Shown here: one piece after another, positions 50,301 to 62,300 of the stretch | Numbering within the stretch: the stretch's first letter is position 1 | Layout: the number at the start of each line of letters is the position of its first letter | Source of the DNA: an uncultured Eubacteriales bacterium | GTDB taxonomy: Bacteria; Bacillota; Clostridia; Christensenellales; Aristaeellaceae | Direction: 5' to 3' | Assembly: GCA_902800625.1 (NCBI GenBank) | Contig: CADCFG010000008.1 | Location: forward strand, 62,001 to 126,000 | Length of the DNA: 64,000 nucleotides | Position numbers and translations under genes: made by a program | The notes under the pieces: generated by a model | Database searches by the model: none | Told to the model about the DNA's origin: nothing | What the model saw: only the letters and a program-made list of their open reading frames with translations

Positions 50301-53300
50301 AACGCCAACACCGCCGTCGCCACCGCGAATGCCACGGGCATTGCCGAGGTGAAGGGCGACAAGCTGGACGTGGGTGGCAACCTGACCGTGCAGAGCAACG
50401 GCGAGTCCAAGGCCAACGCGGATGTCAACAACCTCGCGTTCGCGGCCTACTCCGTCGGCCTGATGAACGCGTTTGCCGTGGCGGCGGGCCGCTTCGAGTC
50501 CCGCGTCGGCACCCGTGACAGCGAGACCGGCAGCCTCACCGTGGGCGGCAATCTGAATGTCGAAACCAACTACAACGCAAACGCCAACAGCGTCGTCAAC
50601 CCGGCGTTCGGCGGTCTGTCCGCCAGCCTGATGAACGTGGGCCTGAACCTGGCCTTCGCGAAGGTCAAGACCAACGCCGGCGCGTACGTCCAGGGCAAGG
50701 GCCTGACCAAGGCAACCGGCGAGCTGAACGTGAAAGCCATCGGCACGGCGCAGGCCATGTCGGAGGTCAAGGCGGCGGTGTTCCAGGTGAGCGTCGCGTC
50801 GATCGCCCTGAACTTCGCCTTCGCCGATCTGGGCGCGAAGCAGACCGCTTCCGCCAGCGGTAGACGCATCGAAGCGGCTTCGGCCAACATCACTTCCGAA
50901 TTCAACTACAATGCAAACAAGGCCGGCGCGAAGACCATCGTGGGCGGCTCTGCAGCCGAGCAGGAAGACGAGAACGGCGGCGGCGCCTCCATCAGCCTGG
51001 TGAACGTCAAGGCCAACACCACCGCGGCGGTCATCTCGGCGAATGTCAAGTCCGAGTTCGCTGCCAACAGCGCCAACATCACCGGCGCGCTGACCGTTGA
51101 AACCAAGGGCGATTCGTTCGCGGACGCGGACGTCGCTTCGCCGACGATCAACGTCGCCTGGGCCAACGCAGCGCTGAATGTGCTGGTCGCCAGGGCGCGC
51201 GGCGAATTCAAGGCCGAGATCAGCGGCGGCGACGCCACCGTGAACGGCGTCACGGGCATCAAGGCCGGCAGCGCTACCGTGAACACCATTGCGAAGGTGA
51301 GGGCCGAGGCGGTCGGCACGTCCCCGGCGGTCAGCGTGGCCATGGGCAACCTGGAAACCAACATCGCCGTGGCGGATACCGGCGCGAAGATCGCTGCGCT
51401 GGTGCACGGCACGGAGAACGCGGACGGCACCACCACCACCGGCACGCTGAACCTGGGCAGCGGCAAGCTGACCGTGAATGCGAATACCAACGCGACCGCG
51501 GCGGCGCAGATCATCGCTTCCACGATCGCCATCAGCAAGGTGAACCTGGCTGTGAATGTGGTCGTCTCCGATGTGAACGTAAACCAGCGCTCCGGTGTTG
51601 ACAACATGAACATCGTCGCGGGCAGCGTGGACATCGAGTCCAACCTGAACCAGGACGACACGAACTACGAGGCGCACTCACTGGCCACGACCGGCAACCC
51701 GGACGGCGAGGTTGAGGTTTCCGCCTACAGCGGCGGCGCGCACACCGCGACGGCTCTGAGCAGCGCGACCGTGACCTCTGAATTCAGCAGCCCCAGCGCC
51801 ACGATCAGCGGCGGCGACGGTATGCTGAAGGTCAAAACCAACGCCAACATCTACAACAAGGCCTACAAGTACGAACCCGCCTTCGTGGTCGGCATCGGCA
51901 AAGCCGCGCTGGTGTTCGTCTACGCCAAGGTCAACGACAACGATACCAACACGCCGAACTTCTCCTCGAGGGTGGCAAGCCTCGCGGGCAGCGGCATCAC
52001 GGCGGGTGGCATCGAAGTGGGCACCAACTACAGGATCGTCACCGAGGCCGTCAGCGGCGCGCCGCTGGCCAGCGTGACGTTGTTCGGCGTGAACGCCAAC
52101 CTTGCCATGGCGCAGACCAACGCGGTGGCGGACGCTTCGCTCATCAATAACAGTTCCATCACGGCGAACGCTGTGAGCGTGAACACCAACGCCGAGAAGA
52201 TTCAGGCCATCGCGAGGACCGAGCAGGCCAAGTTCAGCGCGTCCGCGTTCGACGTTGCCGCCAACTACTCCAAGGCGGTCACGAACTTCAAGCAGAACGC
52301 CACGTTGACCAATACCGGCAGCATGAGCATCGTCAACTCGCTCAATGTGACCAGCACCGTCACCCCGCGTTCGAACAGTCAGACCAGCGGCACCAGCGAC
52401 GACGAGCAGGACTACAACGTGCTCGCTCTGGCGCAGACCGGCGCCTCCGCCGGCGCGAACAAGGACGATGACGACGTCAAAATCACGCTTGTTGGCCTCG
52501 ACGCGAACACCTCCGAAGCCTCGGCCGCGCAGAGCAGCAACGCCACTATCAACAACATCGGCGGAACGATCTACGCGGGCAGCCTCAACATCGTTGCCAA
52601 CGGCGGCGAGAGCAAGGCGAATGCCTCCGCGAAGAATGCCTTTGTGGCGGGTCTCATTTCCGCCGGCAGCCTGGTGGCCAAGGCGTTTACCGGCGAGAGC
52701 ATCAACGCCTCCCTCATCGGCGGAACGGTGGATGTTGGCGGCGGTGTGACCATCAACGCCTTCGGCAACGCGATCTCCAGGGCGGTTTCTCAGTCCCCCG
52801 GATCGCTTGCAGTGGCGAGCGTGAAGATATCCTACGCGGACGCCAAGATCGGCGAGAGCGAGACCGCTCCGCAGACTGTGACCGCCGGTATCAGCGGCAG
52901 CAAGGTCACCGCTGGCGGCGATGTAAACGTGGTGGCGAAGAACACAGGCGACGCGATGGCCCGCGTTGAAAAGGGCACCGTCGTGGCGCTGATCGACGAA
53001 GGCATCGCGCAGCTGCCCACCGAGAGCTACTACAGGACCGAAGCCTATGTGAAGCACAGGCGCAACCAGAGCAACGCGATTGTGGATCCCGCCGAAGTGA
53101 AAGCCGACGGAGACATCACCATTCGCACCGAGGACAGCCCGATGGCGACGAGCGTTGCCAACGGCACGGGCATCGGCTTCCTGACCAGCACCAACGTCAC
53201 TTACGGCAGCAACATCATTGAAGCCAACAGCCAGGTGGACATCGACGGTACCGTGGCGGCACAGGGCAGCCTGAATGTCCGCACCAACTCCGCTGTGACG

Positions 53301-56300
53301 ATGCGCGCCGAGACCAACTCCGACGGCGGCGGGTTCTTCAAAGGCGACTGGCTGCGGGTCCTCAACAGGCTGACCCGCTCCGGCATCATCAATATTGCCG
53401 ACGGTTCGGTGCTCTCCGCCAACTATGGCGACCTGAACATCATCAGCCAGATGGGCCGCGGCTTCAACAACATCGAGGATTCCATCATCACCCGCGCGAC
53501 GATCAGCAGCGGCGGCGTGGTTGACCTGGGCTACATCAAGGACACCACGGAAATCAACACGACCGCCAAGGTCAACATCGGCCAGGGCGTGAGGATCGCG
53601 GATCGCTTCAACACCGTGACCATTCGCTCCGACGCCTCTCAGCCTGGCCTGAGGGTGACCGGCTGGGCGGATGCCTCCGGCCTGGGCGTACACCCCGAGG
53701 TGGACAGCCAAATCCAGTTGGATCTGACCTCCCACGTGAACCTCAACGCGGACCCGACCAGCGGCAACGCTGGCAACGCGCGGACCGAGATCGAGGGCAG
53801 GAAGGTCCACGTGACCGCCATCATCGGCAAGCTGGAGGAAGACGTGAACTCCTACGCCAAGGGCTCCGCCCTGGGCGCGGAGATCCTGGCGATGAACCAC
53901 GCCCGCACCGGCCTGAACGCCCGTAACATCATCTGCAACACGCGCATCATCGGCCATGACGAGGCGCTGCTGTACGCTTCCACCCTGCCGGAATACCGCG
54001 ACGCCAACGTCGACCTGCTCGCCCGCGTCCAGCTGAACGCGATCGGCAAGGCCGAGGCCAGCGGCTACCTGTACGTGTGGAAGGATTATGACCGTGACAC
54101 GGAAATCAAGCTGCAGAGCGGCTATTCGACCACTCTGGACATTGATGGCCTGGAATACGTCGGCGCCAAGCTGGAAACCGACATCTTTGAGTTCAATCCC
54201 GGCAGCCGCGTGAACAACGAGCAGCGCACCGGCGGCTTCGTGAGCAAGAAGACCGACCACGGCGGCGAGTTTGTTCGCACCCATACCAACACGATCAAGG
54301 ACCCGGTGCTCTACCTGGGCGACGCTGCCGCGGGCATCTACATCGAAGCCGGCTCCTACAAGAACAAGCAGTACGTGCGCGCCGTGGGCATCAAGAACGA
54401 CGCGAACATCTGGAATACCGGCGATCCGGGTAAGATCGTCATCAACAACATCAACAACTACATGCCGGGCTTCGCCTATCTGAACAGCGACATCGAAGGT
54501 ACGGTCACCGTGTACGACCAGTCGGTCATCCCGCTGGTGGACATCACCAACAACACCAACAGGGCGATCGAGCTGAAGGACGTGCAGTTCCGAAACGACG
54601 GCTTCGTCTACCCGCGCGTGTATCACAACAACGTGCGCTACGACGTCAACCCCATACATACCGATTATATGCCGGTGCTGCACGTGCTCAGCGGCGGTAG
54701 CGGTGACGTGGTGCTGACGGGCCTCGTGGCGCTGTACGATGGCGCGGCGATCTTCGAGTTCACCAACACCCCGTTCTATCGCGGCAAGCTGCTGAGCAAG
54801 CCGACAGTGACGGTGGCCAACGCGAAGGACACGACGACGACCGTCGCCGACACCCAGAACATCCGCCCGCTGTGGACGCGCAAGCTGATCGTCGTTGGCG
54901 CGGGCAACATCGGCAATAGCGCGATCGAGCAGGAGAACAGCACTGACGGCCCGTTCTACGCCTGGATCGTCACCGAGAACATCGACGAGAATGGCAACAA
55001 GCAGACCACTGACAAGGTCAACATATTCTTCGACGTGGCCAAGTACACCGACGGCCGCGCCGGCCAGGATGTGATCGTGTCCTCGATCGGCGACAGCTAC
55101 ATGCACCTGGCAGCGATCCAGCTGAGAGCCGTGAACTCTCTCGCGGATGCCGCGCAGCTCATCGACAGCATGGAAGCGCCGACCCTGCAGCTGCATAACA
55201 TCAACTCTGGCGCGAACCTGTATCTCGAGCTGGACGAGGGCCGAAACGTGTTCACGATCGGCGGCCAGATGGTCACCATCCCGGTGCCCGGCACGCTGGA
55301 ATACGACACGACCGGCAGCGCCAAGCTGATCAACAACTACGAGATCAACGGCCGCGACATGCTGCTGTACTACGAGACCTCCCGCGACCCGTCGACCGGC
55401 GTGTCCGCGTACACGCTGCCCAACGGCACCGTGTTCTACATGGACGACTACGGCAATGTTACGCGCATTGAAGAAGCCGGCACCGCGATGGCGGTGGGTG
55501 AGTACAAGTTCCGCGACACTGACAAGGACGGCACCGTTGATGTCATCGACCTGAACGGCGGCGTCTCCATCAACCTGGTGACCGGCGTGCTGAACGTGGC
55601 CGAGGACACCACATTTGAAGTGGTGCTGGAGGCCATCAAGGGCGTCTGGCTGAACGACCCGAACGGCGACGGCATTTACACTGACGGCCTGTTCAAGGGC
55701 GGCATCAAGGTGCGCTTCACGGAGACCAGCGGCGCCGAGAAAACGCTCTCCTTCGAGGAAATGGGCGCTTGGAACGGCAAAACCTGGTATTACATGGTTT
55801 CCATGAAGCCCAATCTGGACCTGAAGCAGTCGAACGACAACTTCATGATCGCGTGGAACACGGCCACCGACAAGGTGGAGCTCTACCGCGTGGGCACGGT
55901 CGTGACCGACACCCGCTCAAATGAAGGCGAGAACAAGGACCGCTTCAAGAACCTGGACAAGGACAAGAAAGTGGAAGGCGACAACTACTGCACCGCCCGC
56001 ACGAAGAAAGACGCGGTGTTGGGCCATGACAACCGCTACGTCGATACGCCGTGGAAGCTGGTGGATCGCTGGCCTTCCTACAGGAGCAGCACCTACTACT
56101 ACACCGTGGACAACTTCGCGGGTACCAACCAGGCAATCCGCATGGTGTACACAAACGGAGGATTCGCTAAGTACGAGTATAAGGACGGCAATTCCTGGAA
56201 GACTCTGGATGTCGTTACCGTCAAAGGCCTCGGCGTGACGGTGAACTACGCCAAGGGCAGCAATGCCAGTATCACCGCCTACCAGACCCTGAAGGACATC

Positions 56301-59300
56301 TTCTGGGACTTCAAGGAGGCCAGTGGGGTTTGGGGGAACCACAAGGGTAAGGACGGCAAGCAGATCACAGCCTGGGTCACGGTCAAGAGAAGCAGTGGCG
56401 ATTACGAGATCGCCCCCAACGCCGGCGACGACGTGTTCCGTTTCACCGAGCCCTATCACCACGCTTCGCCGTGGTATGAGCCCTGGAAGTGGTACTACGA
56501 GTGGCGCACCACCGACCTGCAGGCCAATGAGTACTTCGTGAACATCCGCTACATCAAGCTGGAGCCGAGTTCCGCGTCTCTGGCGAAGGAGAATTACGAC
56601 ACTGAAACCTACTACATCGCCTACGACACCTATACCAAGCCCGCGAATGAAACGGAAGAGAATCAGCACGCGATTAAGTCGGGCGATAATGAACGCCGCA
56701 TCTTCAGCAGGGCTGTTACGAGCGAAGAAGGCGTGGAAACGCTGTACTACTACGAGATCGTCAATGGCGAAGAGCAGGAGGTAAAGCTCAGCCTGCACAT
56801 CGACAAGACGCCCACGGACGAGTACAAGCTGTATTACAGCGACCAGTATCTGGACGACGAACACACGCAGCGCAAGCCGTTCAACCTCACCGGCATGGTT
56901 GAGGGCCCGAACGACACGACCGTCTTCAGCGGGACGCAGCTGCCCGGCGTCGGCGCGTTCACGTTGAAGCAGGATTCCAATGGAAGAAACTGGGTTGTCC
57001 TGAACAACGAGATCTACTATCGCTACTACGCGCTGGATGAAAACGGCAACCGCCTGACCCAGATCTATCGCGAGAGCGGCGATGACAACTGGAAGTTCGG
57101 AGACTTCTTCGTCAAGGCGACCCTCGACGTCGATGGCAACGTCACGAGCGTTAAGCTGGTCAAGATCGTTCCCAGGGAGCGCGAAGATTTCACCGGCGCG
57201 GAGCAGAACCAGAACTTTACGCAGCTGAAGATCGACGGCGTGACCGACACCCAGAACGTGTACACCAAGACGGAGCAGCTTGACATTGTGTACTACTACA
57301 AGGTGAACGAGGAGCTGCGCGGCTCCGCCACCTCGGAAACTACCTTTGTCGACCAGCTTGGGAATCAGTACACGATCAACCTGAAGAGCAACATGACAAC
57401 CGCCATCGACGCCGTTGAGATCAAGCTGGGCGATGTCACGTATTACGTCCAGGGCGTATGCGTGCCCGTGCAGCAAGAAAACACGACCTACTACAATCAG
57501 GCCATGGAAGCCGGCGTGAAGATGAACATCTTCAAAGACCTTGGCTTGACGATTAAGCTCATGGCCGACGTCGTGTACAAGCAGAAGATCGACGGCGTGG
57601 AGTATGAGAGCCCCAGCGGCATGAAATACTTCAAGGGCAAGGCCACAGCTGCAGGCGTCATCGACAATACCGTGTCCGCTTCCAGCGTCTGGGTGGATGA
57701 CGACGGCAGCGAAGCGAGCCAGACAGTAGATGCTGTGTTCACTCCGAACTATACCGGCCGCGGCTGGAATAAGACGACCAGTACCCTCACCGCGTCGACC
57801 GCGGATCTGGTGTTGGTGACCATCGACGACGCGACCGATGCCGAGAACGTCTTCCTCAAGACCAGCGAAATGGACTCTGCCTACTACTACAAGAAGAACG
57901 AGCAGATGTTCGGCACTATTCAAAATGCCACCCAGAATTTCACCTTTACTGATCAGCTCGGTCGTACGTACAGTGGCAGAGTGAACGAGGACATGGCGGC
58001 TGAAAACCTGGCAATCAAGGTTATGTGCGGTACGGCTACGTACTACATCAAAGCCGCCAGGTGCGAAAGCTTTAAGGTGGGCGAGGAGACCCACTACAAG
58101 CAGGTAATTGCAACCGGTCCGCAATTGATCTACACGAATGAAGCCTTGACGGAAAGCTTCATGGATGACGTCGTGTACAAGCAGACGATCCATGGCGCGA
58201 ACTACCACAACGCCACGCTGGGCACCTACTTCAGCGGCAAGGCCAGCGCGGGCGTCATCGACAACAGCGGTGTGGCCAACAGCGCGATCGATCCCAACGG
58301 CAGCGCCATCAGCGCGAACACTGTCGTCGTGTTCGATTGGAACAGCACCAGTGGCCGCTGGGAGAAGACGACCAAGAAACTTGCCGACGACAGGATCCTG
58401 GTGCTCTACACGGAAGGCTATCTGCCGCAGCTGGACGAGAATGACAACCCGAAGCTGGATGCGGAAGGGAAGCCCATCGTCAGCACTACCCCCGTCAAGG
58501 AATACCGGAACGAGTACGTGCGCCAGAGCGAGTGGAACTCCCTGGTAAATGAGTACCAGACGATTCCCTACTACACGCTGAACCTGTCCGGCGCCAAACT
58601 GACCGCGGTCGACACGACCCCGGACACCGTGCCGGTGCTGACAAAGCTCTCGGCCTGGGACGGACAGACTGCGACAGGTCTTACGCCTTCCTTCTACATC
58701 GCGCCCTACGCGGTAGACATCTCCACCGGGAATCTCTACGCGGATCGGGTCATGCTCGAAGGCTCGAGCGACATCAACATGCAGGATGTGGTGTTCTCTG
58801 ACGGGACGACGGGCTATGCGTGGCTCAACCTGTACAAGAGCAAGGTGATCCCGGGAACCGGCAAGCTGGTGCTGCGCTTCGGCGATGCCAAGCAGGAGGC
58901 GAACGGCGCGAATGAGACGCCCACGATGACCATCGCCGGCCCGATTGATGGCATCAAGCTGCACACCGTGGCCCTGAACGACCCGAACGGCATCGTTTCC
59001 CGCTCGGGCGACGACAACAAGAGCTATAGGATCACCAACACGATGTATCTGACCTACAGCGGCCTCGTGGTGAACATGAAGCCGGGCTTCACCGCCAAGT
59101 TCGACGGCGAGATCTATGATTCCAACAAGATCAACGCTTCCAGCATCAAGCAGACGGAAGAGGAGAGACTGGTCAATGATCAGAAGCCTGAGCAGACGGT
59201 GCATACCACCCAGATGTTCATGTTGAAGGGCGGCAGCGTCCAGGATGTCTGGTACGAGATGCGCACCGACCGGGTGGCCGTGGATCGCAACGGCAACTAC

Positions 59301-62300
59301 TGGCTGAAGAATGAGGACGGCAGCTGGAATACGACTCCGCTCACTATCTCCGAGATCAAGATCCCGAGAGGCGGCAACCACGAGAGCGTGGATGTGCGTC
59401 GCGACGGTCTCGTGACGGTGAAGGATGCTTCCGGCAAGATCTGGCTGGACATGACCCTGTCCAAGGCGAAGGATGAAACCGGCCGCTGGGTGGTCTACTA
59501 CACGATGCCCATGGTGGGGGGCTCGGTTCGCGCTGGTTCCGACGGCACTGTCGTGGCCGATGGCGATGCCTACACCCAGATGATCATGGAAGCCAAGGGT
59601 GTGGACTTCGTGTTCATCGAATCCGATACGCCCAACGTGAAGGCGCCCCTCGACGTGACCATCAAGATGCTGGACGATGCCGGCAAGCTGCTGGATTCCG
59701 AACCCGTCAACGAGCAGACCGACATCGAAGCCGGCGGAACCCTGACCATCAAGTCCAGAGCGCCTGAAGGCACCATCGGCCTGCCGAGCAACCCGCTGGA
59801 TGCCGTGTTCGGCAACCTCGTGCTGGAGGACCTGGACGAGAACAACATCATTGCCACCAATACCTATATATATGTAGACGATGGCGACGCGCACATGGAC
59901 AGCGGCCACATCATCGTGGATGGCGCAATCTTCGACTTGGCCACCAAGAACGGCAACGTGGTCCTGGGCGATGATAAATTCAACGACGGCCTGAGTGCGG
60001 ACGACCTGGTGTACAGCCTGATTGTGATCAACGGCGGTGATGTGTTCATCAACACCAACGTGAATCTGGACGTGGACGGCTCAGTGGACCAGACCCACAG
60101 CCAATACACGAAGAACACGGAGGCCACCAGCAACGGCGATATGGGCTTCAACCACATCGTCATCGTCGGCAAGAACAAGGACAACCGCGTCAGCCTCGCC
60201 ACCCTGAACGCCGCGGGCACCATCATGGCAAACCACGTCGAGCTGGGCCTGGCGGACAGCAACGCGATCATCGCGGACATCCTGGCCGAAACGCACACCG
60301 ATATAGTGGTGTCCGTGAAGGATACCTTCGAGCTGGGCGACCTGGTGACCACGTCGAACGACTGGGTCGTGAATACCGACGCCAAGCTGGATAACGGTGC
60401 CGTGGCGAACATCAGCCTGAAGGGCACCGAGGAAGGCAAGAAGGACGCGGTGAACCTGGGCACACTGGATGTGCTGAACGGCTCTACGCTGACGGTGCAG
60501 AACATCGAAGGCGGCACCGGCGGCATGAGCGTGGCCGGCAACACGACCATCAGCGGTACCGGCAGCAGCGCGACGATCGACCTGATCGGTGACGTGAAGG
60601 TGGGCGACGATAACAACCCGAACAGCAAGCTGACCGTGACTGGCGCGACGCTGGACGTGACCAGCAGCGCGGGCGGCATGACCGTGACGGGCGATGCGCT
60701 GATCAACGGCGCAGCCACCGCGACCATCAAGGTGAAGGATACCGCGCGGGTGAACGGCAAGCTCGACGTGACCGAGAAGTCCAACCTGACCGTGTCCACC
60801 ATCAACAACGGCGAAGGCGGCATGGAGATCGGCAGCGACGCGACCGTGAATGACGCGACCGCGACGATCAACGTGACCGGCGACGTGAAGGTGGGCGACG
60901 ATAACAACCCGAACAGCAAGCTGACCGTGACCGTGACCACCAAGGAAAACGGCACCGGCGGCATGGAGGTCGGCAGCGACGCGACCGTGAATGACGCGAC
61001 CGCGACGATCAATGTGACCGGCGACGTGAAGGTGGGCGACGATAACAACCCGAACAGCAAGCTGACTGTGACTGGTGCGACGCTGGATGTGACCAGCAGC
61101 GCAGGCGGCATGAACGTGACGGGCGATGCGCTGATCAACGCGCTGAACGGCAACATCTCCACCGCGACCATCAAGGTGAAGGAAGACGCGACGGTGGGCG
61201 GCAGGCTGGATGTGCTGGACGGCTCCAAGCTGGATCTGACCAGCAGCGACGGCGGCATGGCCGTGGCGGGCGACGCCCTGATCGACAACGCCTCCACCGC
61301 GACCATCGCGCTGAACAAGAGCGCGACGGTGGGCGGCAGGCTGGATGTGCTGGACGGCTCCAAGCTGGATCTGACCAGCAGCGACGGCGGCATGGCCGTG
61401 ACCGGCGACACGCTGATCGACAACGCCTCCACCGCGACCATCACGCTGAACAAGAGCGCGGTGGTGGGCGGCAGGCTGGATGTGCTGAACGACTCCACGC
61501 TGAACCTGACCAGCAGCGACGGCGGCATGGCCGTGACCGGCGACACGCTGATCGACAACGCCTCCACCGCGACCATCACGCTGAACAAGAGCGCGACGGT
61601 GGGCGGCACGCTGGATGTGCTGAACGGCTCCGAGCTGTATCTGACCAGCAGCGACGGCGGCATGGCCGTGGCGGGCGAGACGAACATCAAGAACAACTCC
61701 ACCGCGACCGTCACCGTGTACGGCGACGCGACGGTGGGCGACAGCGCGCACGCGAGCGACCTGAACGTTGACCGTGCGAGCACGCTGAACCTGACTTCGA
61801 CGGACGGCGGCATGGCCGTGGCGGGCGACGCCCTGATCGACAACGCCTCCACCGCAACCGTCCGCCTGCATGACACCGCCGAGGTGAAGCGCACGCTGGA
61901 TGTGCTGCGCGGTTCCAAACTGGATCTGACCAGCAGCGACGGCAGTATGGACATCGGCGACAGGACGCGGATCGAGGACCTCTCCGAGGTGACCGCGACC
62001 GTGAAGACGGATGCGATCATCCGCAACGACGTGAACGTCGACACCTCCAAGCTGACCGTGACGGCCGGCAACGACGCGGAAATCGACGGCATGGTGACGG
62101 CGCACGGCAGCCGCAAGGCGGACGGCACCGTGGACAAGGATGCCATCGTGAACGTGGATGCCGGCGCAGGGCTGCGGCTCGTGGATCGCAGCGCCACCGA
62201 GCACGGCGGCGTGGACGCGAAGGACGCCAACGTCAAGCTGGTGGCCCGGACCGAAAACATGGTCGTGGATCACATCACGGCGGCAGACGCCATCGTGAAG

